This document shows positions 35,101 to 45,847 of a DNA stretch of 64,000 bases, in pieces. The DNA is taken from the NCBI GenBank assembly GCA_006503535.1, contig QYRS01000007.1, positions 558,001 through 622,000 of the forward strand. Reading direction: 5' to 3'. The number at the start of each line of letters is the position of its first letter. Within the stretch, counting starts at the first letter, position 1. The notes beneath the pieces are model-generated. The model was not told the DNA's origin. It was given only the letters and a program-made list of their open reading frames with translations, and made no database searches. The position numbers and the translations under genes were made by a program. This DNA is from Arthrinium phaeospermum. Taxonomy: Eukaryota > Ascomycota > Sordariomycetes > Amphisphaeriales > Apiosporaceae.

Positions 35101-35164
35101 ATGAACACCATAAACTGTCAATTCGCATAGGCATCTGTCCCTCTTCATATTTCCTTATGCTGCA
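32150..35164. promoter_or_regulatory. Long intergenic region upstream of the RGS-LOV gene
   Basis: 3.0 kb, the largest gap. It contains a gene fragment-like frame at about 33275-33489 (see separate entry) and a pyrimidine-rich tract at about 34970-35050 just before the next ATG, consistent with a promoter and leader. Many short frames on both strands show no family features. Confidence 0.4.
33275..33489 (+). other. Isolated coding-like fragment
   Basis: From just after a TGA, a frame reads RFVPVFLGAISGQM and continues with KILVCTIAEILQ, ending at a TAG at 33487-33489, about 70 codons. Residue composition (alternating hydrophobics, Gly, Ala) is protein-like and the segment starts after a possible acceptor. 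No matching upstream or downstream exon was found. It may be a relic exon or chance. No family is recognised. Confidence 0.2.
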
Positions 35165-38028
35165 ATGGCTGCAGATGGCTTTCCAGTACAGGCCGAGGAA
35201 GTGGCTTGGCATGGCCGGGATGGTGCCGACCGCCCGCTTGACACAAATGGCGACAGCAGCAATGGCGAGCCGGGGCCACTGAGTCAAGCCTTCACAGATC
35301 GAAGCGCAGCCGGGTCCATTGCAGCCGCACAGCAGGCCATCGTGGGCAGGGGCAGTTTCGGTATCACCTACTCCGACCAACGCTGCCAGTCACTTTCTCT
35401 GTCCCAAAAACAGCATGGGGCATTCGGCCTCGCCTCCCGATCCAAGTCTGTAGCCTCAGTTCACCGAAGCAACAGCCGGACCAGACCGCTTTCCAGCATG
35501 GTCTACTACGATACAGCCGATTCGGAGTCCTCCTCGCAAGATGTAACCGCTCAAATGAGGGAAGCGCGACTAAGGACTGCGAAAGACTTGCCCAGGGTAG
35601 AAAACGGCTTGATCCGGATTCCAAGGAGACAATCATCCATTATTGAGCGCCCCCGAAGTATGATGAGCCGAACACACTCTAGCGAACACGGTTCTGGCGA
35701 CCTGCAGCCGCGGAACGAATTTGAGACACACCCTAATCCCGTGGCTAAACCGACGCGCAACGGCGAAGTCGGCCCCGATAATACCAAGACCCCCTATGAA
35801 ACATATACCGCAGTCCTCCCGGTCGTCTCAAACTCCAGGACCGTACACGGCGAGGATCTAGAAAGCGACTCGAAACCTGATCGAAGTATGAGCTCGACGC
35901 CGGTTGCGCTCGTTCGCCTGGACGAAGACCCTGTCTCGCAATATGAGACTCGTCGACGGAACAGTTACTCTAGCATCTCGTCCCGACTCTCGGTGCCTGC
36001 CAGTTACAGTTCGACTGTCAAGCGGCCCAAGACACCTTCACAGTCTCGTTCACACTCGATCCAGGGAGTGGGACCGTTCAGCCGGTTTGATACAAACGGT
36101 CGGCACCAGTCCCCCTTACGGAACCCGTCGGTGCATGTGCTTCCATACGTCGATGAAAATGGCGATTGGGTCGAGTTCAGTGGCGACGGCGCAATTACTA
36201 CCGAAGCCGAAGTTAACACAAATGGAGGCGGATCAGTAGCGTCAGGGATGTTAGGGAGGAGGCCGAGCGTCGCGACAATCAAGAAAGCCCCATCGCAGCG
36301 TGGGAGCCTCAGCAGCCGCGGTTCGAGTCGCCTGCCCGATTTCTTCAGCCAACAGGTATTTCAAGTTGTGCTGCATAATCCCGCGACGGCGCATCACCTT
36401 CTCAAGTTCAGTGAAAATCGAGTATGCAGCGAAAACGTCGAGTTTCTGGCAAAGGTAGGTTTATCGCCGGAACGGAATTTTCTTACCTGTGACAATCATT
36501 TTCGCTAAATAACAACTATACAGATTGAGCAGTACCATACGACCCTAAACCAACTCGCAGATATTATGACAGGCATCCACAAGACTTACATGACGCACCA
36601 GTCGCCGCATCAACTCAACGTGCCCGGAAAACTGCTCAAGGAGGTCCACAAGAGGATGAAGTCGATCGTCATGACCAAACTGCCAGCTATGGAAGCCCTT
36701 TTCACGGAAATGGAAGTACTGGTGGAGCAGCTGGTCTTCACGGATATCTACCCAAGATTCGTAAACCACCAGCTCACACTGAATGCGAGCAAAGCTTTGG
36801 CAAATGACCGGTCCAAGTTCCAAGGACTGGGCGACTGCTTTTGCTTGACGAGCCCAAGGTGTGTGATTTCGCGGTTGTCATTATACCTCACTGGACAGAC
36901 GGTACTAATGCGATAGGGACACTGCAGCCTCGCCGATAATCCCGTTGTGTATGCTTCGGACGGGTTGATCAAGGTCACTGGATATAGTCGCACAGAAATC
37001 ATTTCCCGGAACTGTCGATTCCTACAAGGAAAGCTGACGGACCCCGTGCCGGTGCGGCGCCTGAGGAACGCGATGATTGAAGGCAGGGAAGCAGTCGAGC
37101 TGTTGCTCAACTACAAGAAGAACGGAGACCCGTTCTGGAACCTGCTCTATATCGGTGAGTCGAGAATGCACATCCCCCATCCGAACCATGGCATCTCTTA
37201 ATGAGACTGACTTGCTTGTCAGCTCCCCTTATAGGCGAAAACGGCGAAGTTGCCTTCTGGCTAGGCGGGCAAATCAACTGCTCCAGCACGATTCACAACA
37301 GTGCCGATGTCATGCGCGTGCTATCAACGTCGAAATCGGACGAAGCCGAGCAGTCCCAGGCCAGCCAAAACCATATCCAGCCCCGTACCTCCTTTTCACG
37401 AACTCTACTCCGCGCTCTCGGCTTGCGCAACGACAGCAACGCCAACCCGCTCAAGTCTGTGACCTCATTCGATGTCGGATCGGTGACGGGCGCTGGCGGC
37501 ATGGAACAGGACGTGCTGGGCCGCATGGAGGGCCAAGATCTGCCGACGCAGATCAAGGAGTTCTACACGGCCTACTCCAAATACATTGTGGTGCGCGCCG
37601 ACTCGTTCGTCGTCCACTTCTACTCGCAGGGGGTCGCGGACGTGTTGCATCCCCTGGGGGGCCAGAGCAACAGCAGCAGCAGTAGTAGCAGCAATAGCCC
37701 GACGATGCTGGACGGCGGTGGCAGCAATGGTGCCGGTGCGAGCAGGACTAGCAGCAACGAGAGCACAATGGTCGGGTCAGACGTGTTCAAATTCCTCAAG
37801 AGCTGCATGATCGGCCCCTCGGCGGCGGCGGCGGCGGGCGACTACAAGAACCGCGTCCGCAGCTGCGTGCGCGCGGGTCATCCCGTCAGCGTCGATTTGC
37901 GGCTGCAGACGCGGCGCAGCGCCAAGTTCCGCGGCGACGAGGCGTTCGTGGTGCACTGGACGCCGCTTAAGGACGAGCGGGCCGTGGCGCACTGGGTCAT
38001 TGTCACGCTGGTGCCGACGATTCCTTGA
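35165..38028 (+). CDS. RGS-LOV protein (blue-light receptor fused to an RGS domain)
   Basis: Four exons, 35165-36454, 36524-36858, 36928-37154 and 37223-38028, give 885 residues; introns are 69, 69 and 68 nt with correct phase. Residues 1-385 are a disordered Ser/Arg-rich region. An RGS-type helical domain (about 389-521: FFSQQVFQVVLHNPATAHHL through FVNHQLTLNASKAL) precedes a LOV domain (about 535-645). The LOV core has NPVVYASDGLIKVTGYSR and SRNCRFLQG, with Cys571 the residue expected to form the flavin adduct, then YKKNGDPFWNLLYI and GGQINCSSTIH. Right after the LOV core a basic amphipathic stretch (SFSRTLLRALGLRN) resembles the membrane-binding helix described for Botrytis BcLOV4. The C-terminal domain is a conserved alpha/beta region with a poly-Ser insert. 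Known relatives move to the plasma membrane in blue light and regulate G-alpha. Confidence 0.92.
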
Positions 38029-38879
38029 GCCAGGGGCTGGATATGATTGGGACGAGTATAGAACCAGCGCGACGGACGCAGAGACGCGATCGGCCAGAGG
38101 GCAGGGTACTTCAGTATACGATTGCTTGGATGATGTACTATGCGTAGGTGCCCTGGAGCTGGGGAGTTGGACAGCGAGGTGCTGTTCAGGGGGTGACGTG
38201 CGTAGTCCTGTGGCAGCGTGAGGACTTCGCGTGGTTTGTACCAACCCTAATATTTGTAAACACATATGTATCTACGCAAGGAATACCAAAAGAAAATGGG
38301 GATTACGGTCTCAGTAACCGAGCAGAGGGATATGATTAAAAACAATACATCATATTAACAGTGTTTCGGATGAACGATGATACACTTCGTTCAAATGTAA
38401 TCTCACCATGAACCATTTATTCCAACTATTTATTGCACAATAGCAAATATGCTGAAATGTATAAAATGGTCTACTTATTAAGCATCCCAATCAAGTGTAG
38501 CAAGAGCAATGGGATAAAAACAACCACAAATGCACCTGGTCGTCGGGTACACATAGGGAGTAGGTAAGAAATGAAGCTGTACAAGACTCATTGATCGGCC
38601 TGATTGGGTCTCCTACAGCGCAGTAGTGGAAGCACTAGACCCTCTGTAAAAAGTTCCCTCTAGGCCATTCCGCTGCATTGGCCTGCCCCACCAAACGTCT
38701 GCATTCACTCCCCTAGCTCCAACCTCAAAATCCTCAAGTTCCGGAACCTGGTTCGACAGCCTTGCCCCGGTACATCTTTCCGCACTCCTCCAGCAAAATA
38801 ACACCAGCCGTATATCCCGGAGTGACCAAAGCAATCCAACGATTGGTTCAAGATTACCGCTCAAGTCACTGTCGCCAAG
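38029..38879. other. Intergenic
   Basis: 851 bp, AT-rich from about 38330 to 38520 (likely 3' end of the RGS-LOV transcript). No gene seen. Confidence 0.4.
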
Positions 38880-40511
38880 ATGATGCACCCTTCGCGTCAG
38901 GCGTATGTGGAGGAAGCAACAGAGGTACAGGCTTCTTTGATACCCTGCAATCACCTGCCAGCAACTAACCCCAGATTCAAGGACCGCACTATCGCTCTGG
39001 AAGACCTGCAAACCGATCACGATTATGACATTCCCGGCGGAGATACCGGCATAGCCCCAGAGAAGGCCTCGGCCATCCTCTCCAAATTCGAGCGCAAGCG
39101 ATTCGCCAATACGATCGCCGTACCCACAGACGATGGCCGCGTGCGCGCGAAGCTCCGCGAGCTCGGCGAGCCGATGACGCTCTTTGGCGAAGACCCGGCC
39201 GACCGGAGAGCCCGTTTACGCGAACTGCTTACCGTGCAGGCTGAACAGCAGGCGGCGTCAGGCGCCGACGGCACGCCCGACATCGAGATGGAGGATGCCG
39301 CCTCCGAGGACGCAGACGACCAGGAAGAAGAGTTCTACACACAAGGAGGCGAGGGGCTCCTCAAGGCGCGACAAGACATTGCCAGGTACTCGTTGCCGCG
39401 CGCCAAGAAGCGGTTGGAATCCCAGAAGGAAGAGAGCGGCATTGTTCTACGCACCCACGTCAAGTTCCGCAAGCAGGTCCGGGAGAGGCTACAGGGATTC
39501 GAGCTACAAGGCAGTCAGACGGCAGGCGACAGGCATGTCAGTATGACGAGGATATCGCCCAACAGCGAGATGGTGGCGGCGGGCAACTGGGGTGGCAGCA
39601 TCAAACTGATCGAGATCCCTTCGCTGGAGGAGAAGGGCACACTACGAGGACATACCAACAAAGTTAGTGGCATCAGTTGGTTCCCTGGCGCAACGATACC
39701 CGAGCGAGGTGTGAGCCGGGAGTCGGTCAATCTGGCCTCGGGCGGCGCCGAAGGAAAAGTCCATCTATGGAGTTTGGAGAAAGACACGCCGTTATCGACA
39801 CTGGAAGGCCATGCCCAACGAGTCTGCCGCGTTGAGTTCCATCCTTCAGGCCGTTATCTAGCCAGCGCCAGTGAAGACACGACATGGAGACTCTGGGATG
39901 TGGAGACCACGACAGAACTACTACTGCAGGAAGGTCACTCGAGGGGTGTATTTGCAATCAGCTTCAATACCGATGGTTCGCTCTTGGCCAGCGCGGGCTT
40001 GGACAGCATCGGCAGGATCTGGGATCTACGTTCAGGACGGACAGTCATGATCCTGGATGGTCACCAGGACGGACACATTAAGCCCATCCACGGCCTTGAT
40101 TGGAGCTCCGACGGCCACCGCGTCCTGACAGGGTCAGCGGACGGCTGGATCAAGTGCTGGGACGTCAGAAAGGTGCAGCGGACGGGCGGCATCGGCGCGC
40201 ACAAGAGCGCCGTGTCGGATCTGCGGTGGTACAAGGGGCTGGACGACCCCCTCGAGGGTACAGTGCAACCGGGACTTGATGATAAGGGCAATCGGCTCCC
40301 GAAGAAATCTAGTACCTTCTTCGTGTCTAGCGGGTTCGACAACAAGGTCAACATCTTCTCGGCGGATGACTGGTCGCTGGTACAGAGCCTGAATGGCCAC
40401 ACTGGTCCCGTAGCGAGTGTGGACGTGAGCAGAGATGCGAGATGGATCGTCAGTGGAGGCCACGACAGAACTGTGAAACTCTGGGGTCGCAATGACGGAG
40501 AAGGCATTTAA
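38880..40511 (+). CDS. prp4: U4/U6 snRNP splicing factor Prp4 (PRPF4), WD40
   Basis: An N-terminal SFM motif (FANTIAVPTDDGRVRAKLRE, then LGEPMTLFGED) is diagnostic for Prp4/PRPF4. It is followed by a charged linker, a helical segment and about seven WD40 repeats with GHTNKVSG, GHAQRVCRVEFHPSG, SGGHDRTVKLWG and others. Prp4 stabilises U4/U6 with Prp3 inside the tri-snRNP in the nucleus. The frame is open from the ATG at 38880 to 40511 (543 residues). However, 38903-38974 has a GTATGT donor and a CTAAC branch before CCCAG, is 72 nt and contains no stop, so removing it gives a 519-residue protein (MMHPSRQAFKDRTIAL) that I prefer. Both versions keep frame. Confidence 0.93.
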   Translation: MMHPSRQAYVEEATEVQASLIPCNHLPATNPRFKDRTIALEDLQTDHDYDIPGGDTGIAPEKASAILSKFERKRFANTIAVPTDDGRVRAKLRELGEPMTLFGEDPADRRARLRELLTVQAEQQAASGADGTPDIEMEDAASEDADDQEEEFYTQGGEGLLKARQDIARYSLPRAKKRLESQKEESGIVLRTHVKFRKQVRERLQGFELQGSQTAGDRHVSMTRISPNSEMVAAGNWGGSIKLIEIPSLEEKGTLRGHTNKVSGISWFPGATIPERGVSRESVNLASGGAEGKVHLWSLEKDTPLSTLEGHAQRVCRVEFHPSGRYLASASEDTTWRLWDVETTTELLLQEGHSRGVFAISFNTDGSLLASAGLDSIGRIWDLRSGRTVMILDGHQDGHIKPIHGLDWSSDGHRVLTGSADGWIKCWDVRKVQRTGGIGAHKSAVSDLRWYKGLDDPLEGTVQPGLDDKGNRLPKKSSTFFVSSGFDNKVNIFSADDWSLVQSLNGHTGPVASVDVSRDARWIVSGGHDRTVKLWGRNDGEGI

Positions 40512-41216
40512 TTATTGAGATGTAGATGCATACATAGCATGCCTGTTAGATTGCAAGAGAAACGATACCCCTAAACAATTGGGTTGCCAATGACAACGCA
40601 TGCAGGAAGCCTCACCAATACTGTGCATGTCTCCCCTGGTTGGTCACACGTGATGGGGTGACGATAGAGATCCGGCACCGGTTCTGTCATGTCTGTTGTT
40701 GGGTGTGGGCCCGGCTTGCATTGTTTGAAGCGGTCCAATTTCAAAGAAGCACCCGACACAGTACCTGAATCTTGTACTTTATCAACTCTTATTAGCTACA
40801 TGCCCGCCTAACTGCCTACCTGTATACAGTGCCTATCTTACACACATACTTATCAATCACCGCATGATTGTTTCCTGACCACAAAGGTGCTATCAATCTC
40901 CAGAACGCTTTCTTTTATCCGCCATCAGTGAGTGCTTTTGCGTTGGTATCACCAAGAAGAGGATCAAACAATCCAGCAATCCAGCAACTCGATCGTCGCC
41001 TGGCACTTGCGCTTGCAATTGCTCGGAACAACAGCCGGGGATAGCTGGACCAGGCGGGTTGCCATAGGCCAGCACCTTCCCAAAAATCGGCCATCGCCCC
41101 AGTTCGCCCCAGAAGACGCCTTGACTTATTGACTACGGCACCGACCACGAACCTTCCGAACTTAAACGGAGCGCCTGGAAAGTTGAAGCCAGACCTGTTA
41201 GTTTTACTGCTTCGTC
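40512..41216. other. Intergenic
   Basis: 705 bp between two plus-strand genes. No distinctive element or gene. Confidence 0.4.
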
Positions 41217-42953
41217 ATGGCAAGTATCGACCGATATCGACCACCGGCTCGTGAAGGTTACCAACCCCCGACGAGACCTCCGCACAACCAGCATCAACAG
41301 CAGCAGCATCATCAGCTGTCATCCACTACCACCAACAGCGCCAACGCCAACACCAACGGTGCACGCTCAGCCTCCCGCTCCTCCAAATCGCCCATCAAGA
41401 GACGCGACGTCCCTCCCGCCGTGCCCACACCACCGCCTCACGTCCATTACCCCCCTCCTCCGGCGCACACCAGCAGCAGCCACCTGTCTCCGAGACCTCG
41501 CTCGCGTAGTGCGCGATCGCCCGAACGCACGGCGACGGAGCCCGCAGCGCGCAGGAGCATGGCCGCCAATCAATGGCTGTTCACCCATGACGAGGTGAAC
41601 AGCAGCCCCAGCATTGCTGAGGGCATGCCTCCCGCCGAAGAGCGCTTGCGACGAGCCAAGGGTGTCAATTTCATATACAATGTCGGCATCATGCTCAATC
41701 TGCCCCAGCTCACGCTTTATGTGGCCGGCGTCTTCTTCCATCGCTTTTACATGCGCTGCAGCATGGACGAGAAGCGCGGAATCCATCACTATGTAAGTTG
41801 CACCCCCTTCGCCGAAGCTCTTTTCGCTCCCCTTCATTGGCTCTGGTCCGTCACGCGCAGTTGCTGCTGGTTGGATTCCCACCAGCCCTATCTATATATA
41901 CATTGGACAAGCTGACCGGCCATACCTGCTTCACAGAACATAGCTGCAACCGCATTATTCCTAGCGAACAAAACCGAAGAGAATGGAGCCAAGACGAAGA
42001 ATATCATAATCGCGGTAGCCAAGGTGGCACAGAAGAACGCCAATCTCATCATAGATGAGCAGTCCAAGGAATACTGGCGCTGGCGCGACTCCATCCTCAG
42101 TTACGAGGAAGTTATGCTCGAGTATCTCACCTTCGACCTCAGCATTACACACCCATACCAGATCCTCTACAAGTTGCTCGAGGATCTGAACTGCATCCAC
42201 AACAAAGACTTGAGGAAATCGGCATGGACCTTTTGCAACGATTCATGCCTGTCGGTCTTGCCGTTGCTCGTGGAATCACGCGACGTCGCGTTGTCCAGCA
42301 TTTTCTTCGCCAGCACCATCACCAAGCAGACGATCCCAGACGTTGGCGGCAAGCCTTGGTGGATAGCCCTGGAGGGGAGCGAGGCGCGTATGTCACAAGC
42401 ATGTAACGTCATGGTGGACTTTTACAAAGAGAACCCTCTGAGAAAAGCGGATAGCCCGTACCAAGGCTCTCCTAACTTCAACTTCGACTCGACTAGGTAT
42501 ATGGGCGAAGGTTCTAGCACAAACGTGTCTCCTAGGACGGAGAACCAGACCCAGAGTCCAGAGCCACGATCTAAGGAGCGAGCGAATGGTCACAGTAATG
42601 ATGAGACTGTTGTCGGCGACAGCGCGACTAAGGGAAGAGCTAACGGCGCCTCCAACGATGCTAATGAAGATGCTATGGACATTGACGAGAGTTCTAAAGG
42701 GGGATCTTTCGCAAACCCTGAATCTCAGGGGCCCCAACAGACCGGCCCTGGCGATTCGGACACTGCTCTTAAGGAGGCTGCTAATGATCCTGCCACCCAC
42801 GAGCATACTGCCCAGGACGACAGTAGAAACGCCGAGGGCTTTCCCAGCCCAGCCAAACGGAAAGAGCACCAACCGATATCTGAGGAGAACAGAGACCAGA
42901 AACGGCCACGGAGGGACAGCGAGGAGGATGAAGGTGAGGTTCTGGACGAGTGA
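41217..42953 (+). CDS. Cyclin T/K-type cyclin (Pch1-like, CDK9 partner)
   Basis: Exons 41217-41792 and 41937-42953 encode 530 residues; the 144-nt intron is phase 0. A disordered Pro/Gln/Ser N-terminus (including KSPIKRRD, a nuclear-localisation-like stretch) leads to the cyclin box at about residue 118: WLFTHDEVNSSPSI, then RAKGVNFIYNVGIML, YVAGVFFHRFYM and, after the splice, ALFLANKTEEN and IIIAVAKVAQK. A second helical cyclin fold contains YEEVMLEYLTFDLSITHP. The C-terminal 200 residues are acidic, low-complexity and end in DEEDGE-like stretches. This layout fits fungal transcription cyclins such as fission yeast Pch1 or cyclin T/K, which activate the kinase that phosphorylates RNA polymerase II. 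The exact partner cannot be seen. Confidence 0.88.
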
Positions 42954-43564
42954 ACACGTCTTCACTAGGACAGCCCCAAATTGTTTCTATAGCACTTTTG
43001 TCACCTGTACACCACCCAGCGATTGGCCCTCTTCCATCGCTATTCTTCCCCAGTCTACTCCAGCGAGGATAATTTAGTTGGCGTTTCATGGGGCATGGAA
43101 ATCGGCATTCTTCCCCCCAGCAAGACTAGCATTGGGACGTGATTTTACCTTGGAGTTTGGCTAGGCATGCTTTTTGGGTTTGTTTTGCTTCGAGGAGTTT
43201 CATGGCATACCCGGAAAGGAGAGAAACCCCCAACGGCACATAGTCACTCGCGTATAATGGTTTAATACAGCGATACCAAGGTGTCCAAAAGAATAGTAAT
43301 CAATGTGCTCTAATTATCTCCCACCGGATGTGATTTATCGGTTAATAACATTGACCCGTGACATTGTAACATCATGCCTGAGTAGTTGTACATGTTCATA
43401 ATTTTACTTTATTGCCATTTCTATACCAGAAGATTGTCGCCTGTACCGAGACTTGTTGTATATGCTTATTCAGGTGCATGCCTCTACCCCAAATTCAGGC
43501 TTCCTTTCGCTCCTAGGTTTTGTCAACTCGTCGTACCGTCAAGCCGCCCCTCTGGTCTCGGTCC
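42954..43564. terminator. Convergent 3' region
   Basis: 611 bp between the cyclin gene (plus) and Dus4 (minus). AT-rich near 43300-43400, no gene. It must contain both 3' ends. Confidence 0.35.
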
Positions 43565-45056
43565 TCATCGAGTATTGTTCACCAACTTTTCTTCCGCCGT
43601 GGCGGCCCCGGCCTTGGCCCGTAGCTCCTCGAGTAAGTCGAGCACGTCGATCCAGTTGCCGCACTTGGTGAGCCGCATGCGGTCCCGCTTGCCCACGAGC
43701 GCGCGCTTGTCGGGCCCGTACCCGGGGCCCAGCATCTCGGTCAGGTGGTGCACGCTGGACTTAAGGATGAGCGGCGCCCGCGCCAGGTTCGCAAGGAAGA
43801 CGTCCACGGCCTCCCAGGGGCACGTCTCGTGGCCTGCGAACAGGGCCGGGTTGGCTAGCAGGGCGCGGGCGGACATGAGGCCGGCGAGGTTCGGGAGGTG
43901 GAGGGGGCCGGGTTGGACGGCGACGGTGACGGCGCAGCGGTGGGGTCTGTGGAAGAGATGAAAGTCGGCGTGTGGTTTCTCTCGTCGAGGAGGTGGCTCG
44001 TATAGGGCAGGGTGCGCAATGTGAATACGTCGCCCGACACCAGTATGGGGACCCGCTTGCCGTACTTCTCCGTCAGGATCTCCAGGGCCTCGAGATCGAT
44101 CGGCAGGCTCGACGGCGTCTTACGCGTGCGCGGGTGGATGGTGAGCCAGTCGATGTTGCGCTTCCACCCGCACGCCCCGTCGTCGGCGAGGACCGTGTCG
44201 ATGAAGTCCATGGTATGGCGCAGGTCCTTGTGCACGCGGATCTTGACGGTCACGCTGCGGCCCCGCGCCGACTCGAGGTCGGCGTCCGCCAGCCCCACGG
44301 CCCAGCCGTCGCGGGCGAGGCGGGACCGCGTCTCGACCACCATGTCGCGCACGAGCTCGCGCCGGTCCATCAGGGCCGCGCCCAGCGACTCGGCGCAGGC
44401 CCACGACTGCGGGCAGCCGCAGTTGAGGTCCACGCCGCTCACGTAGGGCGCCGCGAGGCTCGAGGCCCGCGCCAGCTCCAGGGCCGAGCACGCGCCGAAC
44501 TGCGCGACGGTCGGCACCCGGGCCCGCGGCCCGCCTTCCCGCGTCGAGATGCTCAGGTCGGCCTCCCGGGCCACGGCGGACCGGTTGAACTCCTTGGCCA
44601 GGATCATGGGCGTCCAGCACAGGTCGGTTCCATAGTGGTGGACGGTTTGGCGGAAGGCGAGCTAGAAGGATGTTGCGCGTTGCGTGTTCAACATTCGTTC
44701 ATACCCAACAACGCAAGGAAAGAGAAGAGAAGGGAAGAAGCGCCGCTGCTGTCAAACGCACAAGGTCCAACGTGAACAGCACCGGCGGCAGTGTCCATGG
44801 GCTATCGGGGAAGGAAGACACGTCAAAGGAGAAAAGCCGCCTACCTTGCTATACCGCACCATAGGCGCGCATGCGTACAAATATCTGCCTTGAGACTTTG
44901 CCGCATCGAATAGCTTGAGTGGACTGCAAGACGAGGGCGCAAGAACGAATAATCAGCCCGACGAGATTCACACTGGAGAAGAACTTGCTTCCGCCAGAAC
45001 ATAAGAGGAACAAGATGAAACCTACTGCAGAGTCGGGTACAGATGCTCATTTTCAT
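43565..45056 (-). CDS. dus4: tRNA dihydrouridine synthase, Dus4 type (frame break)
   Basis: Exons on the minus strand: 45056-44974, 44923-44845, then from 44661. They assemble PLKLFDAAKSQGRYLYACAP, MVRYSK, LAFRQTVHHYGTDLCWTPM and ILAKEF, the FMN-binding start of a Dus barrel. GVDLNCGCPQSWAC carries the conserved catalytic-type Cys. IRVHKDLRHTMDF, HPRTRK and PILVSGDVF follow. LPNLAGLMSARALLANPALF and the C-terminal helical tail lie in another frame (+2). Either a weak 50-nt intron at 43979-44028 (GTATTC...GAGAG, no clear branch site), giving 402 residues, or a frameshift in a variable loop explains this. I could not find a better splice. Intron 2 is 183 nt. It makes dihydrouridine in the tRNA D-loop. 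Confidence 0.8.
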
Positions 45057-45755
45057 CTTCTACGGGGTCCATTCTTGCGACAAGATCGGAAGTGTCGACC
45101 TTCACATCTCCAGTTTGCAAAGTGTGTTGGTACCCAAAATAGAAGCAAAGCAGAATGAAGCAATTGATCGATCTTGGCCAAGAGCTTATCTCCATGCCCC
45201 CCAATGGAGGGGTACAGAGACACACACAATGGAGGGTGGTGGGGGTTTTAGAGCCGGGCTTTTGGCGGCCTACTAGGAAGTACCTGTCTGCACTCTCCGC
45301 CTGATCTCAGTCTGCTAAATCCAGCCTTGGGCGCTTGAAATAAGCAGTAAAGACGTTTCAACTGGTTATTGTATGTATGTAAGCAATGTGCTTCGGATTA
45401 CGGCGTGATGGACTTTATAAAGCCGACGGTCATCAAGTCCGATTTAGCATGGAGTACTTCGGTAGAGGCCGCATGCAGAAACTGCAAATGCCGGCTTAAA
45501 TCCACCGGGGGGACTTAATGTCCCCGGCATTGTCGTCATGGAGGTAATACTGCTACAGCTACGTGTGCAGGAGGGGCCTGGCATACGGGGACGACGATTG
45601 TGGGCTTTCCAAATAGCGGAATGGAATTCATTCGAACTACTCACAGCAATTGATGGATCTTGGTGAAACCCTGAATGCCTACCGAAGTATAAAAGAGACC
45701 TCCAACCCCCGCAACGAAACAGAATATTAACTGCTCCAAACAAACATCCCGTACT
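45057..45755. other. Intergenic
   Basis: About 700 bp between Dus4 (minus) and the reductase gene (plus), a divergent promoter region. A palindromic TTTATAAAG occurs near 45414-45422. No gene is supported. Confidence 0.35.
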
Positions 45756-45768
45756 TATATAACCAATC
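45755..45768 (+). promoter_or_regulatory. TATA box with adjacent CCAAT
   Basis: TTATATAA at 45755-45762 is followed by CCAAT at 45764-45768, about 85 bp before the reductase ATG at 45848. TATA position fits a focused promoter. Confidence 0.5.
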
Positions 45769-45847
45769 CCGCGACAACGCATTACCAACAATAAAGTGTC
45801 GACGCATTTACACACCCTTGAAGACACTTACTCGTCATCATTTGAAA

